NCBI RefSeq assembly: GCF_006539185.1
Contig: NZ_BJMN01000013.1
Span: forward strand, 124,001 to 188,000
Source: Streptomyces gardneri
GTDB lineage: Bacteria; Actinomycetota; Actinomycetes; Streptomycetales; Streptomycetaceae
Direction of reading: 5' to 3'
DNA length: 64,000 nucleotides
The notes beneath the pieces are model-generated. The model had not been told where the DNA came from. It did not search any database and saw only the letters and a program-made list of their open reading frames with translations. Below are positions 53,080 to 61,522 of this stretch, in pieces. Position numbers and translations under genes: made by a program. Within the stretch, counting starts at the first letter, position 1. Each line of letters opens with the position of its first letter.

Positions 53080-56000
53080 GTGACCAAGCCGCCCTTCACG
53101 CACCTCCACGTCCACACCCAGTACTCGCTGCTGGACGGTGCCGCGCGGCTCAAGGACATGTTCAACGCGTGCAACGAGATGGGCATGACCCATATCGCCA
53201 TGTCCGACCACGGCAACCTGCACGGGGCGTACGACTTCTTCCACACGGCGAAGAAGGCGGGGGTCACCCCGATCATCGGCATCGAGGCGTACGTCGCCCC
53301 CGAGTCCCGGCGCAACAAGCGCAAGATCCAGTGGGGCCAGCCGCACCAGAAGCGGGACGACGTCTCCGGTTCCGGCGGTTACACCCACAAGACGATCTGG
53401 GCGGCGAACGCCACCGGACTGCACAACCTCTTCAAGCTCTCCTCCGACGCGTACGCCGAGGGCTGGCTGCAGAAGTGGCCCCGGATGGACAAGGAGACCA
53501 TCTCCAAGTGGTCCGAGGGGCTCATCGCCTCCACCGGCTGCCCCTCCGGAGAGCTCCAGACCCGCCTCCGCCTCGGCCAGTTCGACGAGGCCCTCAAGGC
53601 CGCCTCCGAGTACCAGGACATCTTCGGCAAGGAGCGGTACTTCCTGGAGCTGATGGACCACGGCATCGAGATCGAGCGCCGCGTCCGCGACGGACTCCTG
53701 GAGATCGGCAAGAAGCTCGGCATCCCGCCGCTCGTCACCAACGACTCGCACTACACGTACGCGCACGAGTCGACCGCGCACGACGCCCTGCTGTGCATCC
53801 AGACCGGCAAGAACCTCTCCGACCCGGACCGCTTCCGCTTCGACGGCACCGGCTACTACCTCAAGTCCACGGACGAGATGTACGCCATCGACTCCTCGGA
53901 CGCCTGGCAGGAGGGCTGCCGCAACACCCTCCTGGTCGCGGAGCAGATCAACACCGACGGCATGTTCGTCGAGAAGAACCTCATGCCGAAGTTCGACATC
54001 CCGGAGGGGTACACCGACACCACCTGGTTCCGCGAGGAGACCATGCGGGGCATGCACCGCCGCTTCCCCGGGGGCATCCCCGAGGACCGCATGAAGCAGG
54101 TCGAGTACGAGATGGACACCATCATCTCGATGGGCTTCCCCGGCTACTTCCTCGTGGTCGCCGACTTCATCATGTGGGCGAAGAAGCAGGGCATCGCAGT
54201 GGGCCCCGGCCGAGGCTCCGCGGCCGGCTCGATCGTCGCGTACGCCATGGGCATCACCGACCTCGACCCGATCCCGCACGGACTGATCTTCGAGCGCTTC
54301 CTCAACCCCGAGCGCGTCTCGATGCCCGATGTCGACATCGACTTCGACGAGCGTCGGCGCGTCGAGGTGATCCGGTACGTGACGGAGAAGTACGGCTCGG
54401 ACAAGGTCGCCATGATCGGCACCTACGGCAAGATCAAGGCGAAGAACGCCATCAAGGACTCCGCGCGCGTCCTCGGCTACCCCTACGCCATGGGCGACCG
54501 GCTCACCAAGGCCATGCCCGCCGACGTCCTCGGCAAGGGCATCGACCTCAACGGCATCACCGACCCCTCGCACCCGCGCTACAGCGAGGCCGGCGAGATC
54601 CGCGCGATGTACGAGAACGAGCCGGACGTCAAGAAGGTCATCGACACCGCCCGCGGCGTCGAGGGTCTGGTCCGCCAGATGGGCGTGCACGCCGCCGGCG
54701 TGATCATGTCCAGCGAGCCCATCGTCGACCACGCCCCGATCTGGGTGCGGCACACGGACGGCGTCACCATCACGCAGTGGGACTACCCCCAGTGCGAGTC
54801 GCTCGGCCTGATCAAGATGGACTTCCTGGGCCTCAGGAACCTCACGATCATGGACGACGCCGTCAAGATGGTGAAGGCCAACAAGGGCGTCGAGCTCGAC
54901 CTGCTGGCCCTCCCGCTGGACGACCCCAAGACGTACGAACTGCTCTGCCGCGGTGACACCCTCGGCGTCTTCCAGTTCGACGGCGGACCCATGCGGTCGC
55001 TGCTGCGGCTGATGAAGCCCGACAACTTCGAAGACATCTCCGCCGTGTCCGCCCTGTACCGGCCGGGCCCGATGGGCATGAACTCGCACACGAACTACGC
55101 CCTGCGCAAGAACAAGCAGCAGGAGATCACCCCGATCCACCCCGAGCTGGAGAAGCCGCTCGAAGAGGTGCTCGCGGTCACCTACGGCCTGATCGTGTAC
55201 CAGGAGCAGGTGCAGAAGGCCGCCCAGATCATCGCCGGGTACTCGCTCGGCGAGGCCGACATCCTGCGCCGCGTGATGGGCAAGAAGAAGCCCGAGGAGC
55301 TGGCGAAGAACTTCGTCATCTTCCAGGAGGGCGCGAAGAAGAACGGCTACAGCGACGAGGCCATCCAGGCGCTCTGGGACGTCCTGGTCCCCTTCGCCGG
55401 CTACGCCTTCAACAAGGCGCACTCCGCCGCGTACGGCCTGGTCTCCTACTGGACCGCCTATCTCAAGGCGAACTACCCCGCCGAGTACATGGCCGGTCTG
55501 CTCACCTCGGTCAAGGACGACAAGGACAAGTCCGCCGTCTACCTCAACGAGTGCCGCCGCATGGGCATCAAGGTGCTCCCGCCGAACGTGAACGAGTCCG
55601 AGTCGAACTTCGCCGCCCAGGGCGACGACGTGATCCTCTTCGGTCTCTCCGCCGTGCGGAACGTCGGCACCAACGTCGTCGAGTCGATCATCAAGTCGCG
55701 CAAGGCGAAGGGGAAGTACAGCACCTTCCCGGACTTCCTCGACAAGGTCGAGGCCGTCGTCTGCAACAAGCGGACCATCGAGTCGCTGATCAAGGCCGGC
55801 GCCTTCGACGAGATGGGCCACACCCGCAAGGGCATGGTCGCCCACCACGAACCGATGATCGACAACGTGGTCGCGGTCAAGCGCAAGGAGGCCGAGGGAC
55901 AGTTCGATCTCTTCGGCGGCATGGGCGAGGAGACCAGCGACGAGCCCGGCTTCGGCCTGGACGTCGAGTTCTCCGACGTCGAGTGGGAGAAGTCCTACCT

Positions 56001-56619
56001 GCTTGCCCAGGAGCGCGAGATGCTCGGCCTCTACGTCTCCGACCACCCGCTCTTCGGCATCGAGCACGTCCTGTCCGACAAGACGGACGCGGCGATCTCG
56101 CAGCTCACCGGTGGCGAGCACAGCGACGGCGCGGTCGTCACCATCGGCGGCATCATCTCGGGCCTCCAGCGCAAGATGACCAAGCAGGGCAACGCCTGGG
56201 CGATCGCCACCGTCGAGGACCTGGCCGGCTCCATCGAGTGCATGTTCTTCCCCGCCACCTACCAGCTGGTCTCCACCCAGCTCGTCGAGGACACGGTCGT
56301 CTTCGTCAAGGGACGGCTCGACAAGCGCGAGGACATCCCCCGCCTGGTCGCCATGGAGCTGATGGTCCCCGACCTGTCGAACGCCGGGACCAACGCGCCG
56401 GTGATCCTCACCATCCCGACGGTGAAGGTGACCCCGCCGATGGTCAGCAGGCTCGGCGAGATCCTCAAGCACCACAAGGGCAACACCGAGGTGCGGATCA
56501 AGCTCCAGGGCCCCCGGACCACGACCGTGCTCCGGCTCGACCGGCACCGGGTGACGGCCGACCCGGCACTCTTCGGCGACCTGAAGGTGCTGCTCGGCCC
56601 GTCCTGCCTGGCCGGCTGA
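53080..56619 (+). CDS. dnaE: DNA polymerase III alpha subunit DnaE
   Basis: A 1179-residue replicative C-family polymerase. The N-terminal PHP domain keeps metal-binding residues (HLHVHTQYSLLDG, SDHGNLHG, TNDSHYT), suggesting an active PHP proofreading domain as described for actinobacterial DnaE1. The polymerase core has GPGRGSAAGSIVAYAMGITDLDPI and the catalytic MPDVDIDFDERRR. Helix-hairpin-helix, OB-fold (VTIGGIISGLQRKMTKQGNAWAIATVEDL) and C-terminal domains follow. GTG start with GGAGG 9 nt upstream; the frame is open further upstream. Length matches DnaE1. Confidence 0.97.
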   Translation: MTKPPFTHLHVHTQYSLLDGAARLKDMFNACNEMGMTHIAMSDHGNLHGAYDFFHTAKKAGVTPIIGIEAYVAPESRRNKRKIQWGQPHQKRDDVSGSGGYTHKTIWAANATGLHNLFKLSSDAYAEGWLQKWPRMDKETISKWSEGLIASTGCPSGELQTRLRLGQFDEALKAASEYQDIFGKERYFLELMDHGIEIERRVRDGLLEIGKKLGIPPLVTNDSHYTYAHESTAHDALLCIQTGKNLSDPDRFRFDGTGYYLKSTDEMYAIDSSDAWQEGCRNTLLVAEQINTDGMFVEKNLMPKFDIPEGYTDTTWFREETMRGMHRRFPGGIPEDRMKQVEYEMDTIISMGFPGYFLVVADFIMWAKKQGIAVGPGRGSAAGSIVAYAMGITDLDPIPHGLIFERFLNPERVSMPDVDIDFDERRRVEVIRYVTEKYGSDKVAMIGTYGKIKAKNAIKDSARVLGYPYAMGDRLTKAMPADVLGKGIDLNGITDPSHPRYSEAGEIRAMYENEPDVKKVIDTARGVEGLVRQMGVHAAGVIMSSEPIVDHAPIWVRHTDGVTITQWDYPQCESLGLIKMDFLGLRNLTIMDDAVKMVKANKGVELDLLALPLDDPKTYELLCRGDTLGVFQFDGGPMRSLLRLMKPDNFEDISAVSALYRPGPMGMNSHTNYALRKNKQQEITPIHPELEKPLEEVLAVTYGLIVYQEQVQKAAQIIAGYSLGEADILRRVMGKKKPEELAKNFVIFQEGAKKNGYSDEAIQALWDVLVPFAGYAFNKAHSAAYGLVSYWTAYLKANYPAEYMAGLLTSVKDDKDKSAVYLNECRRMGIKVLPPNVNESESNFAAQGDDVILFGLSAVRNVGTNVVESIIKSRKAKGKYSTFPDFLDKVEAVVCNKRTIESLIKAGAFDEMGHTRKGMVAHHEPMIDNVVAVKRKEAEGQFDLFGGMGEETSDEPGFGLDVEFSDVEWEKSYLLAQEREMLGLYVSDHPLFGIEHVLSDKTDAAISQLTGGEHSDGAVVTIGGIISGLQRKMTKQGNAWAIATVEDLAGSIECMFFPATYQLVSTQLVEDTVVFVKGRLDKREDIPRLVAMELMVPDLSNAGTNAPVILTIPTVKVTPPMVSRLGEILKHHKGNTEVRIKLQGPRTTTVLRLDRHRVTADPALFGDLKVLLGPSCLAG

Positions 56620-56646
56620 CCGCACTCCGCACTCCGCACACGCGCT

Positions 56647-56680
56647 AGGGGCGCGCCCGTCGTCACGGGCGCGCCCCTTT
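56647..56680. terminator. dnaE terminator
   Basis: Perfect 14-bp stem AGGGGCGCGCCCGT/ACGGGCGCGCCCCT with a CGTC loop and TT following, 27 nt after dnaE. It sits between dnaE and the convergent 57-aa gene. Confidence 0.9.
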
Positions 56681-56693
56681 GCCGTGGATCGCG

Positions 56694-56867
56694 TCAGTTG
56701 TGGCCGAAGCGCTTCTGACGGCCCTTCCGGGCCATGTCACCAGGGGTCACCTGGGTGGCGCGCTGCTCCGCCTGCGACTCCATCGCGGACTGCTGCGCCT
56801 GCTGGCTGCCACGCTCTGCTGCCGACGCCTTCTGCTGCATACGGTCCTGCTTGCGGTTCTTGGCCAT
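56694..56867 (-). CDS. 57-aa small hydrophilic protein
   Basis: A 57-residue protein (begins MAKNRKQDRMQQKASAAERG, ends MARKGRQKRFGHN), rich in Gln, Ala, Arg, Lys and Ser, with no hydrophobic segment. It has a strong GAGGAGG ribosome site upstream of the ATG. Small proteins of this kind are annotated in Streptomyces as 'small hydrophilic protein'; function unknown. Codon usage is GC3-rich as in real genes. It lies beyond the dnaE terminator, convergent with dnaE. Confidence 0.8.
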   Translation of the reverse strand: MAKNRKQDRMQQKASAAERGSQQAQQSAMESQAEQRATQVTPGDMARKGRQKRFGHN

Positions 56868-57127
56868 GGGGATGATGCCTCCTCAAAGGGACCTAGGGGC
56901 CAGGGCCGCTGTCAGATTCACACACGGGCGAATGGCCCGCATTTTGGATCATTACGGAACGTAAGGACCGGGGTGGACGTGATATCCGCCACGCCGATGA
57001 TCCAGTTCCGACCGTCAAGCCCCCGGCCGTCGGGCAGACTCGAAGTGAACGAAGAGAACGAAGACGCCCCCTAGCACCTTCCGACCCCCGAGTCCGACCC
57101 CGAGGTTCCCGAAAGAGGGTGGAACAC
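56868..57127. other. divergent intergenic region with a small palindrome
   Basis: A TTACG/CGTAA palindrome around GAA (56952-56964) sits in a locally AT-rich patch (about 56940-56966) between the divergent small hydrophilic protein and NYN genes. It may be part of promoters for either. A GGGC/GCCC hairpin precedes it. No further gene. Confidence 0.4.
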
Positions 57128-58423
57128 GTGGACCGCTGCGTCGTCCTGGTGGACGCCGGCTACCTGCTGGGCGCCGCCGCCAGTCTGCTCGCCGGGGAAC
57201 CGGCCCGCTCCAGAATCGCCGTCGACCACGCCGCGCTCATCCAGCAGCTGCGTGAGCGCGCCGAGGCCGAGACGGCGCTGCCGCTCCTGCGGATCTACTG
57301 GTTCGACGGCGCACCCGACCGGGTGCCCCAGCCCGAGCACCGCAGACTGCGCGTGATGCCCCGGGTCACCGTCCGGCTCGGCGCCCTGACCAGGAGCGAC
57401 GGACGCTGGGCGCAGAAGGGCGTCGACGCGGCCATGCACACCGAGCTCACCGAACTCGCCCGCAATAGGGCCTGCTCCGACATCGTGCTCGTCACCGGCG
57501 ACGGCGATCTGCTGCCCGGCCTGATGTCCGCCAAGGAGCACGGCGTCGCCGTCCACCTCTGGGCCGTCCAGGCCGCCGACGGCGACTACAACCAGTCCGA
57601 GGACCTCGTCGCCGAGGCCGACGAGCGGCGGGTCCTCGACCGGACCTGGATCACCCGGGCCGTCCGCGCCAGGGACCTCACCGGCATCTGCGCGCCCCCG
57701 CCCGCCCCGCGCCCCGAGATCGCCGCCATCCTCTCGGCGCCGCTGCCCGAGGCCGCCCTCGCGGCCTCCGCCGAACGGGCCGCCGAAGCCGCCGCCACGC
57801 GGAACGGGGACGGACCGGCCACGGCGGAGGTGCCCGCCGCGACCAACGGTCACGTCCACGGCGTCCCCGCCCCCGGCACGGGCCGGGGCGTCCCCACGCC
57901 CAAGGACCTCGCGGGACTGCGCGGACCCGGCGGATCCAACGGCTCGGGCGGGCCGCTCGGCACGGTGCCGCAGGGCGCGAGCGCGCTCCGCTGGTCCTCC
58001 GACCGCGGCTGGATCGACCGCCCGGCCACCTCCGCCCTCGGGGAACCGGCCGAGACCGCGTCGCTGCCCACCCTCGCCCTGCTCACCAGCGCCGAGCAGC
58101 GCTGGGCGGACCGCGAGGAGGACATCACGACCGTCGGCGGCGATCCCTTCGAGGTCGGACAGGTGTTCGCCCGCCGCTGGATGGAACGGCTCCCCGAACA
58201 GAGCCACGTCCAGAAGCTCTCCACCCTCTACCCCCGCATCCCGCACCGCATCGACGGCGAACTCCTCCGCTACGCGGCACGGTTCGGTCTGCTCGCCCAC
58301 AAGGACGATCAGATCGACGAGCACGACCGGTACGCCATCCGGGCCGGCTTCTGGCGCGAGATCGACGTCCGGGCCGCCGCCGAACATGCCCCCGCGCCCG
58401 GGGCCGGCCCGGCGACCCCGTAG
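57128..58423 (+). CDS. NYN-domain (PIN-like) putative RNase
   Basis: A 431-residue protein. The N-terminal NYN/PIN-like domain (residues about 1-160) shows the acidic positions expected for a metal-dependent nuclease: VDAGYLL, RIYWFDGAP, KGVDAAMHTELTELARNRACSDIVLVTGDGDLLPGL and EDLVAEADERRVLD. The middle is Ala/Gly/Pro-rich linker; the C-terminal about 110 residues are helical (EEDITTVGGDPFEVGQVFARRWMERLPEQSHVQKLSTLYPRIPHRIDGELLRYA), perhaps OST-HTH-like. I prefer the GTG at 57128, 8 nt after AGAGGG; an in-frame GTG at 57119 is too close to that site. RNA target unknown. Confidence 0.87.
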   Translation: MDRCVVLVDAGYLLGAAASLLAGEPARSRIAVDHAALIQQLRERAEAETALPLLRIYWFDGAPDRVPQPEHRRLRVMPRVTVRLGALTRSDGRWAQKGVDAAMHTELTELARNRACSDIVLVTGDGDLLPGLMSAKEHGVAVHLWAVQAADGDYNQSEDLVAEADERRVLDRTWITRAVRARDLTGICAPPPAPRPEIAAILSAPLPEAALAASAERAAEAAATRNGDGPATAEVPAATNGHVHGVPAPGTGRGVPTPKDLAGLRGPGGSNGSGGPLGTVPQGASALRWSSDRGWIDRPATSALGEPAETASLPTLALLTSAEQRWADREEDITTVGGDPFEVGQVFARRWMERLPEQSHVQKLSTLYPRIPHRIDGELLRYAARFGLLAHKDDQIDEHDRYAIRAGFWREIDVRAAAEHAPAPGAGPATP

Positions 58424-58434
58424 GCTCTTCCCCC

Positions 58435-59415
58435 GTGAGTACGGTGTGCGTGGTGCGGGATCTGGTCAAGACGTACCCCGCCACGCGCGGCAGGCGCGGT
58501 GCGCCCGCGACACCCGAGGTGCGCGCCACCGACGGGATCAGCCTCGACGTGCGCGGCGGCGAGATCTTCGGCCTGCTCGGACCCAACGGAGCGGGCAAGT
58601 CCACCCTCGTCCGCCAGCTCACCGGGCTCATGCGCCCCGACTCCGGCACCGTCGAGCTCCTCGGCCACGACCTCGTGCGCCACCCCGAGCGCGCGTCCCG
58701 ACTCCTCGCCTACCTCGGCCAGGAGTCCACCGCCCTCGACGAGCTGACCGTCTCCCTCGCCGCCGAGACCACCGGACGCCTGCGCGGCCTCGGCGCCCAC
58801 GAAGCGCGCGCCGAGCGCGACGCCGTCCTGGAGGAGCTCGGCCTCACCGCGCTCGCCGGCCGGCCCCTCAAGAAGCTCTCCGGCGGTCAGCGGCGGCTCG
58901 CCTGCCTCGCCACCGCGCTCGTCGGCCACCGGCCGGTCCTCGTCCTCGACGAGCCGACCACCGGCATGGACCCCGTCGCCCGCCGGGCCGTCTGGGCCGC
59001 CGTCGACCGGCGGCGCGCCGAGCACGGCACCACCGTCCTGCTCGTCACCCACAACGTCATCGAGGCCGAGACCGTCCTCGACCGCGTCGCCGTCCTCGAC
59101 CGCGGCCGGGTCATCGCCTGCGACACCCCGGCCGGGCTCAAGGAGCGCGTCGCGGGCGAGGTCCGCGTCGAGCTGGTGTGGCGCGAGGCGCCGCCGCTCC
59201 AGCTGCCCGAGGTCGCCGCCCTGCGCGGACTCGCCCAGGAGACCGGACGGCGCTGGAGCCTCCGGCTCGCCCCCGACGCGGCCCGCGCGGCCGTCGCCAC
59301 CGTCACCGGCGGGGCCGCCTTCGCCGCGCTCGACGACTTCACGCTGGCCACGCCCAGCCTGGAGGACGTCTACCTCGCGCTGGGCGGCGCGTCAGAGGGC
59401 CTGGTGAAGGCATGA
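58435..59415 (+). CDS. ABC-2 exporter ATP-binding protein
   Basis: A 326-residue ABC ATPase of the DrrA/CcmA type. Walker A GPNGAGKST, Q-loop LGQEST, signature LSGGQRR, Walker B VLVLDEPTTGMDP and the H-loop VTHNV are intact, unlike the degenerate ATPase at 9824-10915. A C-terminal DrrA-like extension follows. A TAGGCT hexamer (58421-58426) ends 8 nt before the GTG, so the message is probably leaderless; its TAG is also the stop codon of the NYN gene. The partner permease follows after a short bridging ORF. Substrate unknown. Confidence 0.94.
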   Translation: MSTVCVVRDLVKTYPATRGRRGAPATPEVRATDGISLDVRGGEIFGLLGPNGAGKSTLVRQLTGLMRPDSGTVELLGHDLVRHPERASRLLAYLGQESTALDELTVSLAAETTGRLRGLGAHEARAERDAVLEELGLTALAGRPLKKLSGGQRRLACLATALVGHRPVLVLDEPTTGMDPVARRAVWAAVDRRRAEHGTTVLLVTHNVIEAETVLDRVAVLDRGRVIACDTPAGLKERVAGEVRVELVWREAPPLQLPEVAALRGLAQETGRRWSLRLAPDAARAAVATVTGGAAFAALDDFTLATPSLEDVYLALGGASEGLVKA

Positions 59416-59477
59416 CCCCCGACCCGCACGTGACCCCCCACGTTCCGCACGTGACCGTCAGGAGCTGTACGCAGTGA
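59412..59477 (+). CDS. 21-aa bridging ORF between ABC ATPase and permease
   Basis: ATG at 59412 overlaps the ATPase stop by 4 nt (ATGA) and its TGA at 59475-59477 overlaps the permease GTG by 4 nt (GTGA). It encodes MTPDPHVTPHVPHVTVRSCT plus Q, with CGCACGTGACC twice in the DNA. It could be a translational relay that couples permease translation to the ATPase. A chance ORF cannot be excluded. Confidence 0.4.
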   Translation: MTPDPHVTPHVPHVTVRSCTQ

Positions 59478-60301
59478 GCACCGTGCCCGCCGAGGTCCTG
59501 CCGACCGGCGCGCTCCCTCTCCGGTCGCAGGACGCCGGGGACGGCGCGGCGCCGCTCGCCCCGCGCGCCCGGCTGCTGCCGGCCATGGCCGCCGTCTACC
59601 GCGCGCAGCTGTCGCGTGCCCGCGTGGCCCGCATCCCGCTCCTCTTCGTGGCCACCTTCCAGTCGATCGGGATCATGGTCCTGATGCGCGGGGTCGTCGA
59701 CGGCGGCTCCGAGGCGCGGGCCGTCGTGGCCGGCTCCACCGTCCTCGTCGTCGCCTTCGTCGCGCTCAACCTGCTCGCCCAGTACTTCGGGCAGCTGCGG
59801 GCGAGCGGCGGCCTCGACCACTACGCCACCCTGCCCGTGCCGCCGGCCGCCGTCGTGCTCGGCGCGGCGGGCGCGTACGCCTCCTTCACCGTGCCCGGGA
59901 CCGTCTTCACCGCCGTCGCCGGTTCCTTGCTCTTCGGGCTGCCCCTCGGCCAGCTGTGGATCCTCGGCGCCGTGGTGCCGCTCGCCGGGGCGGCACTCGC
60001 CGGACTCGGCGCCGCCCTCGGACTCCTCGCCCCCCGGCAGGAGCTGGCCACGCTCCTCGGCCAGCTCGGCATGTCGGCGGCGCTGCTCCTCGGCGTGCTC
60101 CCCGCCGAGCGGCTGCCGGAGCCGATCGGCTGGGCGCGGGACCTGCTGCCGTCGACGTACGGCGTGGAGGCCCTGGCCCGTACCTTCGACCCCCACCCGG
60201 ACTGGGCGGCCGTCGCCCTCGACCTCGCCGTCTGCGGGGCGGTCGGCGTGGTGTCCCTGGCGGTCGCCACCTGGGCCTACCGGCGGGCTGCCGTCCGCTG
60301 A
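59474..60301 (+). CDS. ABC-2 type permease
   Basis: A 275-residue membrane protein with six hydrophobic segments (IPLLFVATFQSIGIMVLM, TVLVVAFVALNLLAQYF, GAYASFTVPGTVFTAVAGSLLF, LWILGAVVPLAGAALAGLGAALGLL, MSAALLLGVLP, LAVCGAVGVVSLAVATW). The block RDLLPSTYGVEALARTF is the ABC-2 permease signature before the last span. It forms the channel of the exporter with the ATPase just upstream. GTG start preceded by CAGGAG about 8 nt upstream. Substrate unknown. Confidence 0.9.
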   Translation: MSTVPAEVLPTGALPLRSQDAGDGAAPLAPRARLLPAMAAVYRAQLSRARVARIPLLFVATFQSIGIMVLMRGVVDGGSEARAVVAGSTVLVVAFVALNLLAQYFGQLRASGGLDHYATLPVPPAAVVLGAAGAYASFTVPGTVFTAVAGSLLFGLPLGQLWILGAVVPLAGAALAGLGAALGLLAPRQELATLLGQLGMSAALLLGVLPAERLPEPIGWARDLLPSTYGVEALARTFDPHPDWAAVALDLAVCGAVGVVSLAVATWAYRRAAVR

Positions 60302-60335
60302 GGCGGGCCACAGACACACCTGGCACGATGGCGGG

Positions 60336-60971
60336 GTGACCGCACCTCTGACTCCGCCCCACCAGCCTCCGCACGACCCCGCCTGGCCTCCGCCGCCCCC
60401 GCCGCCGCTCGGGCCCGCCGGGGACCCGATCACGGCGGCCGAGGTCCTGCGGGGTGCCGTCGTGACCGGCGTCTCGGCAGTCGTGGGTGCGGTGCTCGGG
60501 CTGCTGTGGCTGTGGCTGGCGCCGCGCGTCCTGCTCATCTCGGACGGCAAGGGGGTCTACCTCCGCGACTCCGAGGGCGAGTCGGCGATCGGCGCGGACG
60601 GGACGTTCGTGCTCCTCGCCCTGGCCTTCGGGGCGGTCGCCGCGCTCGTCGTCTTCCTGTGGCGCCGTGAGGGCGGGGTGCCGCTGGTGCTCGGCCTGGC
60701 GCTCGGCGGCGTCCTCGGATCGCTGCTCGCCTGGGGCGTGGGGACGTACTTCGGTCCGGCGCGGGACGTGGTCGCGCACGCGAAGTCGGTCGGCCCGAAC
60801 GTCGTCTTCGAGGCGCCACTCGAACTGAACATGGCGGCCGCCGCCATGCTGGCCTGGCCGCTGGCGGCGATGATCGTGCACCTGGCGCTGACGGCGCTCT
60901 TCGGCCCCCGCGACCCGGAGCCGGAGTACTGGGGGCCGCAGCAGGCACAGCCCGGGCCGAAGTCCCTCTGA
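60336..60971 (+). CDS. DUF2567 membrane protein
   Basis: A 211-residue protein with a Pro-rich cytoplasmic N-terminus (HQPPHDPAWPPPPPPP) and four spans (about 36-60, 88-108, 116-138, 165-190). The segment RVLLISDGKGVYLRDSEGE lies outside the membrane. The arrangement fits, from memory, the actinobacterial DUF2567 family; function unknown. A CACGAT hexamer (60325-60330) ends 5 nt before the GTG, suggesting a leaderless message. Confidence 0.75.
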   Translation: MTAPLTPPHQPPHDPAWPPPPPPPLGPAGDPITAAEVLRGAVVTGVSAVVGAVLGLLWLWLAPRVLLISDGKGVYLRDSEGESAIGADGTFVLLALAFGAVAALVVFLWRREGGVPLVLGLALGGVLGSLLAWGVGTYFGPARDVVAHAKSVGPNVVFEAPLELNMAAAAMLAWPLAAMIVHLALTALFGPRDPEPEYWGPQQAQPGPKSL

Positions 60972-61007
60972 GCGCCGGCCGTGGCCGGCAGGGGCCACGA
61001 CCCGGCG

Positions 61008-61505
61008 TCAGCCGCGGCCGATCGGGGCCACGACCGCCGAGGTGAGGGCGGCCAGGTCGGCGGGGGAGAGCTCGACCTCCAGGCCGCGGCGGCCCGCCGA
61101 GATGCAGATCGTCGCGTGGTCCGAGGCCGAGGCGTCGAGGACCGTACGCAGACGCTTGCGCTGGCCCAGGGGAGAGATGCCGCCCCGGACGTACCCCGTC
61201 GTGCGCTCGGCGGCGGCGGGGTCCGCCATCGCCGCCCGCTTCCCGCCGACCGCCGAGGCCAGCGCCTTCAGGTCCAGCTGCCCCGCGACCGGGACGACCG
61301 CGACCGTCAGCTCGCCGTCGACGTCGGCCACCAGCGTCTTGAAGACCCGGTCGGGGGAGACGCCGAGCGCCTCCGCCGCCTCCTCGCCGTACGAGGGGGA
61401 GGCCGGGTCGTGCTCGTACGCGTGCAGGGTGAAGGGCGTCCCGGCCGAGGTCAGCGCGACCGTCGCCGGGGTGCCCCCGCTGTTCTTCTTCTGCTTCTTC
61501 GCCAC
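61008..61505 (-). CDS. ybaK: YbaK-type Cys-tRNA(Pro)/aminoacyl-tRNA deacylase
   Basis: A 165-residue trans-editing enzyme of the YbaK/EbsC family that hydrolyses misacylated Cys-tRNA(Pro). Typical segments: PFTLHAYEHDPASPSYGEEAAEALGVSPDRVFKTLVADVDGEL, VVPVAGQLDLKALASAVGGKRAAMADPAAAERTTGYVRGGISPLGQRKRL (the catalytic Lys region and GGISPxG motif). GTG start. It lies 17 nt downstream of the LON-domain gene in the same direction. Confidence 0.93.
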   Translation of the reverse strand: MAKKQKKNSGGTPATVALTSAGTPFTLHAYEHDPASPSYGEEAAEALGVSPDRVFKTLVADVDGELTVAVVPVAGQLDLKALASAVGGKRAAMADPAAAERTTGYVRGGISPLGQRKRLRTVLDASASDHATICISAGRRGLEVELSPADLAALTSAVVAPIGRG

Positions 61506-61522
61506 GCGCTCCTCGCCCTTCC

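Noticed and set aside
52906-56625. 1239-residue minus-strand open frame
   Set aside because: Antisense of dnaE; no recognisable protein family, and dnaE motifs are unmistakable on the other strand.
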